Assembly: GCA_039026375.1 (NCBI GenBank)
Contig: JBCCML010000004.1
Location: 83,466-147,465 of the forward strand
Source: Thermohalobaculum sp039026375
GTDB taxonomy: Bacteria > Pseudomonadota > Alphaproteobacteria > Rhodobacterales > Rhodobacteraceae
Direction: 5' to 3'
DNA: 64,000 nt
In this document: positions 45,197 to 53,056 of the stretch, piece by piece
How the letters are laid out: every line of letters begins with the position of its first letter
Numbering within the stretch: the first letter of the stretch is position 1
Translations under genes and position numbers: made by a program
Notes under the pieces: model-generated
Databases searched by the model: none
What the model was told of the DNA's origin: nothing
What the model saw: only the letters and a program-made list of their open reading frames with translations

Positions 45197-45559
45197 TCAA
45201 TAGCAAAGAACCGTGTCGGCCTCCGCCGCCAGCGCAACCAACCGGGTCGGCATCGCAAACTCGGCCGGGTGTCCCTCCAACAGGCTGTCATCATAGCCGC
45301 GCGCCTTGGCGGACATCCCAGACAGGACAAACTGCCCACCACCCTCGGCGATTGCCGGGATATGATCGCTCAGCTTTCCGGTGCCTTGACCTTCCAGCGT
45401 GGCGATGGTTTAGGGCGCCATCAGGTGAACACCGTCACCGGCCATGAAGACAGTAACCTCATGGCCTTCCTTCAACGCCGTCGCGGCGATCAGGCAGCCA
45501 AGCGTCGCCTTGGTCGGATCAGTGGGCCCTGTATGGATATGGATCAGGAACTTTGCCAT
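45197..45559 (-). pseudogene. DsrE-like gene interrupted by an in-frame TAA
   Basis: One continuous frame of 121 codons reads MAKFLIHIHTGPTDPTKATL, then a stop at 45410-45412 (codon 50), then TIATLEGQGTGKLSDHI and ends ALAAEADTVLCY. Both sides of the stop match the DsrE/DsrF-like sulfur-relay fold, with no frame change. So it is either a recent nonsense mutation or a base-calling error. Expected families have a residue such as Glu or Asp here. It lies upstream of the aldehyde dehydrogenase operon on the same strand, about 100 bp away. Confidence 0.8.
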
Positions 45560-45600
45560 CTGTGTTCTCTCTCCCGTGTTTCCATTGAAGCGCGGTGTTT

Positions 45601-45626
45601 GGGGCTCGGGGGCGCGGGTGGGTGGG
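45601..45626 (+). other. G-quadruplex-like tract
   Basis: Five G-runs of 3-5 with short spacers between the dsrE-like remnant and dnaQ. It could form a quadruplex on the plus strand. Function unknown. Confidence 0.35.
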
Positions 45627-45682
45627 CCGCGCTAACGGTGACGCCAAACTGACCTCGACAGGGAGCGCCGCCGAGCCATCGT

Positions 45683-46381
45683 TCATTGCCGCCACAACGC
45701 ACCGTCGCCGATTTCCTCGATAAACGCCTCGTGCGCCGCTGCTTCCGCTTCGGACAATCGCGGCGTCATCGGGCGCGGACGCGGCGGCGGGTTCCAATCC
45801 ACCATCGCAGGTCCCTCAGCAGCCTCTGGCCCGCGGTGCGCCTCCAGAACCATGCCCTGCTGTCGGCCACCCAACAGCTCCAGGTACACCTCGGCCAGTA
45901 ACTCGCTGTCCAGTAGGGCCCCGTGCTTTTCTCGAACTGAGTTATCGACCCCGAACCGTTTACAAAGCGCATCCAACGAGGCCTGAGCGCCGGGGAACGT
46001 CCGCCGGGCGATATCCAAAGTATCGACTGCCTGGGCTGACGGAAGGGGCGGCTTCCCAAGCCAATCCAACTCGGCGTTCAAAAAGTTCATGTCGAACTTT
46101 GCGTTGTGGATCACCAGCTTGGCATCATCGACAAACGCCAAGAACGCATCGGCGATGTCGGCAAAGACCGGTTGATCGCGCAGAAACTCGTCGCCCAAGC
46201 CGTGCACGTCGAATGCCTCGCGGGGCATCGCCCGCTCCGGATTGATGTATTGGTGATATGTTCGCCCGGTGGGCAGGTGATTGAGCAACTCCACACCACC
46301 GATCTCGACAATTCGGTGCCGGCCTTCGGGATCACGCGGATCTAACCCGGTCGTCTCCGTGTCCATCACGATCTCACGCAT
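45683..46381 (-). CDS. dnaQ: DNA polymerase III epsilon subunit (3'-5' exonuclease)
   Basis: The proofreading subunit of the replicative polymerase. The 232 residues show ExoI (IVMDTETTGLDP, about 4), ExoII (VIHNAKFDMNFLN, about 90) and ExoIII-epsilon (REKHGALLDSELLAEVY, about 150), then a tail that should bind the alpha subunit. GGAGG lies 6 bp before the ATG at 46381; a GTG at 46384 is in frame. It overlaps coaE by 8 bp, part of the dnaQ-coaE-aroE-maf-ppsR run beside the origin, which resembles the start of the Caulobacter chromosome. Confidence 0.95.
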   Translation of the reverse strand: MREIVMDTETTGLDPRDPEGRHRIVEIGGVELLNHLPTGRTYHQYINPERAMPREAFDVHGLGDEFLRDQPVFADIADAFLAFVDDAKLVIHNAKFDMNFLNAELDWLGKPPLPSAQAVDTLDIARRTFPGAQASLDALCKRFGVDNSVREKHGALLDSELLAEVYLELLGGRQQGMVLEAHRGPEAAEGPAMVDWNPPPRPRPMTPRLSEAEAAAHEAFIEEIGDGALWRQ

Positions 46382-46970
46382 CACTGCCCTCCAACTCCGC
46401 GATAATCTCGGCCACCCGCGTCCGGGCGACCGCCATGCCCAGTGACGTATCGATCAGGAAATCCGCCTTTTCTCGCTTCACGGCATCAGGCACCTGCTTT
46501 GCCAGTATGGCCTCGAAAGCTGCTTCTGACATACCCGGGCGGTCTAACACCCGGGAGCGCTGCACATCTGCCGGAGCAGTGACCACAACGACCTTATCCA
46601 GGGTGCCCTCGCTGCTCCCTTCATAGAGCAGCGGAATATCACAGACGACAATTGCCCGCCCCGCCGCTTTCGCCTCTGCGATAAACCCTGTCCGATCCTG
46701 CCCGACCAATGGATGAATTGCTGCTTCGACCTGTTTCAGCAAGTGCGGATCGGCCAAAACAGCACCGCGTAACTTGCCACGATCAACGCCTGTATCCGAA
46801 ACGACCGCCGGCGCAATCCTTGCGATTGCTGCCGCACCGGCACCGCCAGGTCCATACAGACGATGCACAACCGCGTCGGCATCCCAGACCGGCACGCCAG
46901 CGTCGGCAAACATCTTGGCCGTGGTCGATTTGCCCATGCCAATCGATCCTGTCAGCCCCAAGACAATCAT
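46374..46970 (-). CDS. coaE: dephospho-CoA kinase
   Basis: The last step of CoA synthesis: phosphorylates the 3'-OH of dephospho-CoA. The 198 residues have the P-loop GLTGSIGMGKST (about 5-16), WDADAVVHRLY (about 29, with the Asp that contacts substrate), the VVCDIPLLYE lid segment (about 107) and the VVTAPADVQRSRVLDR region. Length is normal for the family. It overlaps dnaQ downstream, and a 163-bp gap rich in G-runs separates it from aroE. Confidence 0.94.
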   Translation of the reverse strand: MIVLGLTGSIGMGKSTTAKMFADAGVPVWDADAVVHRLYGPGGAGAAAIARIAPAVVSDTGVDRGKLRGAVLADPHLLKQVEAAIHPLVGQDRTGFIAEAKAAGRAIVVCDIPLLYEGSSEGTLDKVVVVTAPADVQRSRVLDRPGMSEAAFEAILAKQVPDAVKREKADFLIDTSLGMAVARTRVAEIIAELEGSDA

Positions 46971-47049
46971 TGCCAGAAGCCCTCAAACTGGCAACCCACT
47001 CCACCCCCGCGCCAATGACGCCCGCGCAGCGGGGGACATTGGCGGCGGC

Positions 47050-47069
47050 GGGGGTGGGGGCGGGCCGGG
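47050..47069 (+). other. G-quadruplex-like tract between aroE and coaE
   Basis: GGGGGTGGGGGCGGGCCGGG: four G-runs with 1-2 nt spacers, within a GC-rich intergenic stretch that also has short dyads at 47078-47112. It resembles the tract at 45601. Confidence 0.4.
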
Positions 47070-47133
47070 TCGGAACGGGCGACGCGCCCGCAGGGCGCAG
47101 CGCCCGGTTCGAGAGGATATCGGAACGCCAGCA

Positions 47134-47973
47134 TCAAGCACCCCCCAAAACAGCGATGCGCAGGTCTTCGGTAACAGTTGGATCACGATCGAACCATCGT
47201 TGAAAACCTGGACGGGCCTGATGCAACAGCATTCCCAGGCCGTCCACCGTTATCAGCTCTCGTGCCCTGGCTGCAGCCAAAAGATCGGTCTCCAGCGGAT
47301 TATAGACCATGTCAGTCACGACCGCGTCCGCCGGCGCTGCTGTGAGATCCATTGCCAACAGGTGCTGGCCGATCATCCCTAAACTGGTGGAGTTGGCAAT
47401 CAGGGCTGCGCCATCGGCGGCCGAGGCGCGCTCGTCCCAATCAATCACCGAGATTGGCCCATCTAGATCGTCTGCCAGTTCCTCAGCACGGGCGCGGGTA
47501 CGGTTAGACAGGCGAATTTCCGGGCAGCCGGCATCGATCAAGGCATAGACCGCGGCGCGGGCGGCGCCTCCAGCACCCAACATTAAGGTGGGGCCTGAAT
47601 CTGCCCGCCAGGTCGGGGCGCCAGCCATGAGGTTCTCTATGAAGCCATACCCATCTGTGTTGTCCGCATGGATGGTTCCATCAGCGCGGAACGTCAGCGT
47701 GTTGGCGGCACCAATCGCCTGGGCCATCGGGCTGACGTCGTCAGCGATTGCTAACGCGGCCTGTTTATATGGGATCGTACAGTTGACCCCTCTTAGGCCG
47801 GCAGCCTGCAGGCCCCGAATGACCCGCTCGAACTCTTCCGGCGCGACCAGATAAGGGCTGTAGTTCCCCTCGACCCCGAGAACATCGAACCAATGGCGAA
47901 ACAGCAAAGGGGACTTCGACTGCCCAATCGGGTTGCCCAAAACGCCGGCGGTTAAAGGTCTGGGGTCATTCAT
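47134..47973 (-). CDS. aroE: shikimate dehydrogenase
   Basis: Reduces 3-dehydroshikimate to shikimate with NADPH in aromatic amino-acid synthesis. The 279 residues show GNPIGQSKSPLLF (about 13-25, substrate site), NCTIPYKQAAL (about 64, catalytic Lys), NTDGYGF (about 104) and the NADP fold LMLGAGGAARAAVYAL (about 130) with the basic SNRTRARAEEL. Its start overlaps the maf stop by 4 bp (ATGA), so it is translationally coupled. Confidence 0.95.
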   Translation of the reverse strand: MNDPRPLTAGVLGNPIGQSKSPLLFRHWFDVLGVEGNYSPYLVAPEEFERVIRGLQAAGLRGVNCTIPYKQAALAIADDVSPMAQAIGAANTLTFRADGTIHADNTDGYGFIENLMAGAPTWRADSGPTLMLGAGGAARAAVYALIDAGCPEIRLSNRTRARAEELADDLDGPISVIDWDERASAADGAALIANSTSLGMIGQHLLAMDLTAAPADAVVTDMVYNPLETDLLAAARARELITVDGLGMLLHQARPGFQRWFDRDPTVTEDLRIAVLGGA

Positions 47974-48560
47974 GCGGCCAGCTCCCCTTCCAAGCGCAAA
48001 AACGCCAAGACGGGCAACAGCGGCAGACCCAAGACGGTGAAGAAATTGCCATCGACTTTGTCGAACAGTTGCGCACCCAGACCTTCAAGATAGTAGCCCC
48101 CAACGGATTTCTGGACCGCATCCCCCGCGGCTTCAAGATATCCATCGAGGAAAGCATCGCTGAACGGGCGCATGGTCAGGACAGCCTCATCAACCGCCTG
48201 CCAAATCACCGAACCATCCCGAACAATCGCGGCGGCGGAAATCAGCTTGTGTGTGGATCCACGCAATGCTTGCAGCTGAGCGCGTGCCGCTGTTCGATCC
48301 GGCGCTTTGGACAATAAAGCACCCTCATGCTCTAAGATCTGATCCGAGCCTAAGACCAGGTGCCCCAGATGGCGAGGAGCGACCGCCTGCGCCTTTGCAA
48401 TCGCTAAACCGTTGGCGATCTGCGGAACATTCGCACCGTCTGCCAGCATTCTGTCCCTAACCGTCGCCTCGTCTACAGCGGCAGGATCGGCGATGACATC
48501 GACACCCGCATTCCGCAGCATCCGCGCACGAGACTCACTAGCCGAGGCAAGCACCAGCAT
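47970..48560 (-). CDS. maf: Maf-family nucleoside triphosphate pyrophosphatase
   Basis: A house-cleaning enzyme that hydrolyses non-canonical nucleotides. The 196 residues start LVLASASESRARMLRNAGV (the family starts LxLASxSpRR), have the conserved central LVLGSDQILEHEG (about 70-82), an FSDAFLDGYL region (about 133) and the SVGGYYLEGLGAQLFDKVDGNFFTVLGLPL C-terminus. It overlaps the upstream ppsR stop by 1 bp and the aroE start by 4 bp, so it is in the same operon. Confidence 0.94.
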   Translation of the reverse strand: MLVLASASESRARMLRNAGVDVIADPAAVDEATVRDRMLADGANVPQIANGLAIAKAQAVAPRHLGHLVLGSDQILEHEGALLSKAPDRTAARAQLQALRGSTHKLISAAAIVRDGSVIWQAVDEAVLTMRPFSDAFLDGYLEAAGDAVQKSVGGYYLEGLGAQLFDKVDGNFFTVLGLPLLPVLAFLRLEGELAA

Positions 48561-49387
48561 CAGACGCCTTCGACCCCACGGGACCGCAACAAGGCCATGA
48601 CTTCCGCAGCTGTTTCCTCGATCGAGCGCCGTGTCACATCGATAACCGAAATATCGTGACGGTCAAAGAAGAGGCGTGCCTCTGCAACCTCGGCACGGAT
48701 CTGATCCAGCTCGGCATATTCAGGGGTTTTGGTGGATCCGATGGCCTCCAGCCGCTGCGCCCGGATCTGTGACAACCGCGATGGGCTGGCGGTTAAGCCC
48801 ACCACGGGAACACCGTGTTCCATGGCACTGAAAAACGTTGGGTGCGGCTCAACCCCCGGTACCAGCGGCATATTGGCGGCCTTTATGCCACGGTAGGCCA
48901 GATAGATGCAGGTGGGCGTTTTCGATGTCCTCGAGACCCCGGCCAGAATGACATGCGCCTGGTCAAAGCGGTCTCCGGTTGCCCCATCATCGTGCGATAT
49001 CGCGAAATCGAGCGCCGATATCCGGTCGAAGTAGTCGTTGTTGACGCGGTGTTGCATGCCGGCGCGCACGTTGGGCTCGATACCCAAAAGATCTGTCAGA
49101 CCCGACATGACCGAGTCCAGCGGGCAGGCGGTCGGCACACCAAGTTCAGCACAATGGGTGGACAAACGCGCCCGCAGTTCTGGATCAGCCAAGGTGAAAA
49201 CGACCAAGGTATTGTCGGTTTCGATCGGCGCCAACGCAGACTCGAGATCCACCGACGTCCTGACAAACACCGACAGATGCACCTGCGGCTGGGTGTCAGC
49301 AAAGCGGGCCAAAGCCGCACGGGCAATTGCCGTGATGGTCTCGCCGGTCGAATCTGAGATCAAATGCAAATGGGAGGTTGCGCTCAT
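48560..49387 (-). CDS. ppsR: pyruvate, water dikinase regulatory protein (DUF299 kinase/pyrophosphorylase)
   Basis: A bifunctional serine/threonine kinase and Pi-dependent pyrophosphorylase that controls PEP synthase or pyruvate phosphate dikinase. The 275 residues begin HLHLISDSTGETI, with the ADP-binding loop AGVSRTSKTPTCIYLA (about 145-160) and the FFDRHDISVIDVTRRSIEE C-terminus. The ORF is open to 49525, but the ATG at 49387 gives the family start. Its homologue is the first gene on one side of the Caulobacter origin, and here it borders the putative oriC. Confidence 0.93.
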   Translation of the reverse strand: MSATSHLHLISDSTGETITAIARAALARFADTQPQVHLSVFVRTSVDLESALAPIETDNTLVVFTLADPELRARLSTHCAELGVPTACPLDSVMSGLTDLLGIEPNVRAGMQHRVNNDYFDRISALDFAISHDDGATGDRFDQAHVILAGVSRTSKTPTCIYLAYRGIKAANMPLVPGVEPHPTFFSAMEHGVPVVGLTASPSRLSQIRAQRLEAIGSTKTPEYAELDQIRAEVAEARLFFDRHDISVIDVTRRSIEETAAEVMALLRSRGVEGV

Positions 49388-49871
49388 ATCACCCCTGGCG
49401 TTTGGCCCCGCACTGTGCCCCGGAACGCGCTGTGGGGAAAGGGCCGATCCTGGGGATAACGGGGATAGCGGGTATCGATCGACACTCGGCCCATGAGGGC
49501 TGTGAGTATCACTCGGATCACCCACATGTGGAGGGGATATCTAGCGCATTGTGAGAATGTGTGGATGAAACTGGAAATCGGCCTAGTTCAAATGCCATCG
49601 CTTTCTGTGAAAAGGGAAGCGTTCTCAAAGGGTATGGGCAACCCTTTGGAATGATTGAAGTATTTTACCCCCATTATTACATTTTCAGTTTTCCGACTAG
49701 TGGAAACCGTAATGTGACGGTTTGAAAACGGTGCATAACTCTGTGGGCATAACCCGCGAGCGTTGTATCCCCGCAATCCACCGCTTCTACCAACAGCAAC
49801 AACCTATTAAGAGAGAAAGGCAAGCGACCAGCCAAGCCAAAACCTAGTCAGGCTGGAGAAATGGAGAGCGC
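49388..49871. other. probable chromosomal replication origin (oriC)
   Basis: A 484-bp non-coding gap between ppsR and hemJ, the alphaproteobacterial origin position (in Caulobacter, between the DUF299 gene and hemE). It holds DnaA-box-like sites: TGGGGATAA at 49451 and TGTGGATGA at 49560 (each 8 of 9), TGTGGGGAA at 49431 and GGTGCATAA at 49730 (7 of 9). An AT-rich stretch lies at about 49650-49692, a candidate unwinding element. Genes on both sides read outward. parS sites lie 3.2-5.1 kb away. No perfect TTATCCACA box was found here, so the call rests mainly on context. Confidence 0.72.
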
Positions 49872-50336
49872 GTGTCGATCGTACAGGATTGGCTGGCAGC
49901 GGGCTATGATTGGCTGAAGGCACTGCATGTGATCTCGATGGTCGCGTGGATGGCAGGACTGTTCTATTTGCCAAGAATCTATGTCTATCACGCTGAACGG
50001 GCCGCCGTTGGCTCTGAACTCTCCGAGACATTCAAGATCATGGAACTAAAGCTGTTCCGTCTGATCATGAACCCGTCCATGATTGCCACCTGGATTTTCG
50101 GCCTGCTGATGGTGTTCGCGAACGGCTGGGACTGGTTCGTGGTCAGTTACTGGTTCCACGTCAAAGTCGTCTTGATCCTGGTTCTCACCTGGTTCCACCA
50201 TTGGTGCGGTAAGCGGCGCAAAGACTTCCTGGCGGATCGCAACCAAAAGACGGGTCGCCACTACCGGCTGATGAACGAGGTACCGACGCTGGCATTGCTG
50301 GTGATTGTAATCATGGTGATTGTCCAACCCATTTGA
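49872..50336 (+). CDS. hemJ: HemJ-type protoporphyrinogen IX oxidase
   Basis: A haem-pathway membrane enzyme oxidising protoporphyrinogen IX. The 154 residues form four TM helices with the conserved LKALHVISMVAWMAGLFYLPRIYVYH (about 16-41, His ligand and Arg) and a late RHYRLMNEVPTL (about 128). The start is GTG with GGAGAG 4 bp upstream. It is the first gene on the right of the origin, directly before rho. hemE, common here in relatives, is absent. Confidence 0.93.
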   Translation: MSIVQDWLAAGYDWLKALHVISMVAWMAGLFYLPRIYVYHAERAAVGSELSETFKIMELKLFRLIMNPSMIATWIFGLLMVFANGWDWFVVSYWFHVKVVLILVLTWFHHWCGKRRKDFLADRNQKTGRHYRLMNEVPTLALLVIVIMVIVQPI

Positions 50337-50466
50337 CTTCCGCGTGTATCAGGATTGACATTTTCGGGCGCGACCCTCATATGCTGGTCGACGAGCGAAG
50401 CAGCGTCCGCTGATCCACGCCCCTTTTCCCAAGCTTGCGTCCCCGATTCCGGCACTGGACCGAGAG

Positions 50467-51732
50467 ATGACCGAACAAAAACTATCCGATCTGAAGGCAA
50501 AATCGCCTGCTGACCTGTTGGCTTTGGCTGAAGAGCTGGAGATCGAGGCCGCTGCCTCCATGCGCAAGCAGGACCAAATGTTTGCCATCCTAAAAGAGAT
50601 GGCAGACGAAGGCACCGAAATCATCGGTGAAGGGGTGCTGGAGGTTCTGCAGGATGGCTTCGGCTTTCTGCGCTCACCGGATGTGAATTACCTGCCAGGG
50701 CCCGATGATATCTATCTGTCGCCCAGCCAGATCCGCCGTTTTGCGCTACGGACCGGTGATACGGTCGAAGGGCCGATCCGGGCACCCAAGGATGGCGAGC
50801 GCTACTTCGCGCTCCTCAAAGTCAACAAAATCAACTTCGAGGACCCCGAGAAGGCGCGCCATAAGGTGCACTTCGACAACCTGACGCCGCTCTATCCCGA
50901 TCAGCGGCTGAAAATGGAGATCGAGGATCCGACGATCAAGGATCGCTCAGCACGGGTCATCGACCTCGTCGCACCGATCGGCAAGGGCCAGCGTTGCCTG
51001 ATTGTAGCGCCGCCGCGGACCGGTAAAACGGTGCTTCTGCAGAACATTGCCCACTCGATCGAAGCGAACCATCCGGAATGCTACCTGATTGTGCTGCTGA
51101 TCGACGAGCGGCCCGAGGAAGTCACCGATATGCAGCGTTCTGTAAAGGGCGAGGTGGTAAGCTCGACCTTTGACGAACCGGCGACCCGGCACGTGGCCGT
51201 CTCGGAAATGGTGATCGAAAAGGCCAAACGCCTGACCGAACACGGCCGCGACGTGGTCATCCTGCTGGATTCGATCACCCGTCTTGGCCGGGCGTTCAAT
51301 ACCGTTGTGCCATCTTCGGGTAAGGTCCTGACCGGTGGCGTGGACGCGAATGCATTGCAACGGCCCAAGCGCTTCTTTGGTGCGGCCCGTAACATCGAAG
51401 AGGGTGGCTCACTGACCATTATCTCGACTGCGCTGATCGATACTGGCAGCCGGATGGACGAAGTGATCTTCGAAGAGTTCAAGGGCACCGGTAACTCCGA
51501 GATCGTTCTGGATCGCAAGGTCGCGGATAAACGCGTCTTCCCGTCCATGGACATTCTCAAATCCGGCACTCGGAAAGAAGAACTGCTGGTCGACAAGGGC
51601 GATTTGACCAAGATGTTCGTGCTGCGCCGCATCCTGAACCCGATGGGCACGACGGATGCCATCGAATTCCTGCTGGGCAAGCTGAAGCAGACCAAGACCA
51701 ACAGCGAGTTCTTCGACTCGATGAATGCCTGA
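50467..51732 (+). CDS. rho: transcription termination factor Rho
   Basis: A hexameric RNA helicase that ends transcription. The 421 residues have the N-terminal RNA-binding fold with GVLEVLQDGFGFLRSPDVNYLPGPDDIYLSPSQIRRF (about 56-95), Walker A APPRTGKTVLLQ (about 180), Walker B VVILLDSITRLGRAFN (about 260) and the Q/R loops. Its stop overlaps the mnmE start by 8 bp, so the two are in one operon. Confidence 0.97.
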   Translation: MTEQKLSDLKAKSPADLLALAEELEIEAAASMRKQDQMFAILKEMADEGTEIIGEGVLEVLQDGFGFLRSPDVNYLPGPDDIYLSPSQIRRFALRTGDTVEGPIRAPKDGERYFALLKVNKINFEDPEKARHKVHFDNLTPLYPDQRLKMEIEDPTIKDRSARVIDLVAPIGKGQRCLIVAPPRTGKTVLLQNIAHSIEANHPECYLIVLLIDERPEEVTDMQRSVKGEVVSSTFDEPATRHVAVSEMVIEKAKRLTEHGRDVVILLDSITRLGRAFNTVVPSSGKVLTGGVDANALQRPKRFFGAARNIEEGGSLTIISTALIDTGSRMDEVIFEEFKGTGNSEIVLDRKVADKRVFPSMDILKSGTRKEELLVDKGDLTKMFVLRRILNPMGTTDAIEFLLGKLKQTKTNSEFFDSMNA

Positions 51733-53035
51733 CGCCGGGGCGGTGGCGGGCCCCGATACCATCTATGCTGTCTCAACCGGACCCGGCACTGCTGCGGTCG
51801 CTGTAATCCGTGTTTCCGGTCCGTCTGCTTGGGAGATCTTGGCGGCGCTTGGCGGTGATGTCCCGCTAGCGCGGCGCGCGGTTGTCCGAGAGCTTAGACA
51901 CGATTGCGAGATCCTGGACCAGGCGCTTGTGATCGCCTTTGCTGAAGGTGCCAGCTTCACCGGCGAGCGAATGGTGGAACTACAGTGCCATGGTGGCCGT
52001 GCTGTGGTTTCAGGTATCATGGATGCTCTGGATGCCTTGGGCGGTCGTGTGGCTGGGCCAGGAGAGTTCACGCGCCGCGCTGTGCTAGCAGGTCGCATGG
52101 ACTTGCTGGCGGCGGAAGGGCTGGGCGATCTGGTAGCGGCGGAGACCGCAGTGCAGCGCCGCCAAGCGCTGCGCGCGATGGCCAGTCCGATGACGCAACG
52201 CCTTGACACCTGGCGCACGTCGTTGATCGAGGCCCGGGCGCTTTTAGAAGTCACCATCGATTGGGCAGACGAGGAAGTGCCCGAAGACGTCTCGCCGGAA
52301 GTTGGTCGTTTGATCGATGACGTTACGGCTGGGATGACCGCTGAACTGAAAGGCGCCGCCGCGGCCGAAAGCCTGCGCCAGGGCTATGAAGTGGCCATCA
52401 TCGGCCCCCCCAATGTCGGGAAATCCTCGTTGTTGAACGCGATCGCCGGACGGGAAGCCGCGATCGTCTCAGACATTCCAGGCACGACCCGAGACGTGAT
52501 CGAGGTGCGGTACGACCTTGACGGTCTGTCGGTTACCTTCCTGGATACGGCAGGGCTGCGAGAAACGGACGACGCCATTGAAGCAGAGGGTGTCCGCCGC
52601 GCAATGGCCAGGGCAGAGGGGGCAGATCTGCGCGTTCTGTTGCGGTCTGCCGACACCGATGCGGACCCAAAAGTGTTCCCCGAAAACTGCGAGATGACAG
52701 TTTGGACCAAAGCTGATGTTTTGCCTGTGCCGGGCGTCACGAGTATTGCCGCACGGACGGGGCAGGGTCTTGATGCTCTGCTTTCAGCGATCTCCTCGCG
52801 ACTGGCCGAGCATGCCGCAGGGGCGGGTATGCTCGGCCACCGCCGCCAAATCGATGCGGTGCGCGCGGCGCTGGACCATCTCAGACACTGTCGACAATTG
52901 CTGGATCAGGGCGATATAGAAGCGCGGGCCGAAGACCTGCGCTTGGCTGTTGCCGCGTTGGATCGGTTGACGGGCAGGCTCGCTGTCGAAGATATGCTGG
53001 ATGTGGTTTTCGGGCGCTTCTGTCTGGGCAAGTAG
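51725..53035 (+). CDS. mnmE: tRNA modification GTPase MnmE
   Basis: With MnmG installs the carboxymethylaminomethyl group on U34 of certain tRNAs. The 436 residues have the tetrahydrofolate-binding N-terminal domain (DTIYAVSTGPGTAAVAVIRVSG at about 11), a helical domain, the G domain with GPPNVGKSSLLNAI (about 224), DIPGTTRD (about 245) and DTAGLRETDDAIE (about 272), and the C-terminal FCLGK motif (usually FCIGK). It starts inside the end of rho and is followed 21 bp later by mnmG. Confidence 0.96.
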   Translation: MPDAGAVAGPDTIYAVSTGPGTAAVAVIRVSGPSAWEILAALGGDVPLARRAVVRELRHDCEILDQALVIAFAEGASFTGERMVELQCHGGRAVVSGIMDALDALGGRVAGPGEFTRRAVLAGRMDLLAAEGLGDLVAAETAVQRRQALRAMASPMTQRLDTWRTSLIEARALLEVTIDWADEEVPEDVSPEVGRLIDDVTAGMTAELKGAAAAESLRQGYEVAIIGPPNVGKSSLLNAIAGREAAIVSDIPGTTRDVIEVRYDLDGLSVTFLDTAGLRETDDAIEAEGVRRAMARAEGADLRVLLRSADTDADPKVFPENCEMTVWTKADVLPVPGVTSIAARTGQGLDALLSAISSRLAEHAAGAGMLGHRRQIDAVRAALDHLRHCRQLLDQGDIEARAEDLRLAVAALDRLTGRLAVEDMLDVVFGRFCLGK

Positions 53036-53056
53036 CAGGGCACCAAAACGGGAGGA

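Noticed and set aside
45130..45342. 70-codon minus-strand frame overlapping the dsrE-like remnant
   Set aside because: Out of frame with the recognisable DsrE sequence; Arg/Trp-rich composition indicates chance.
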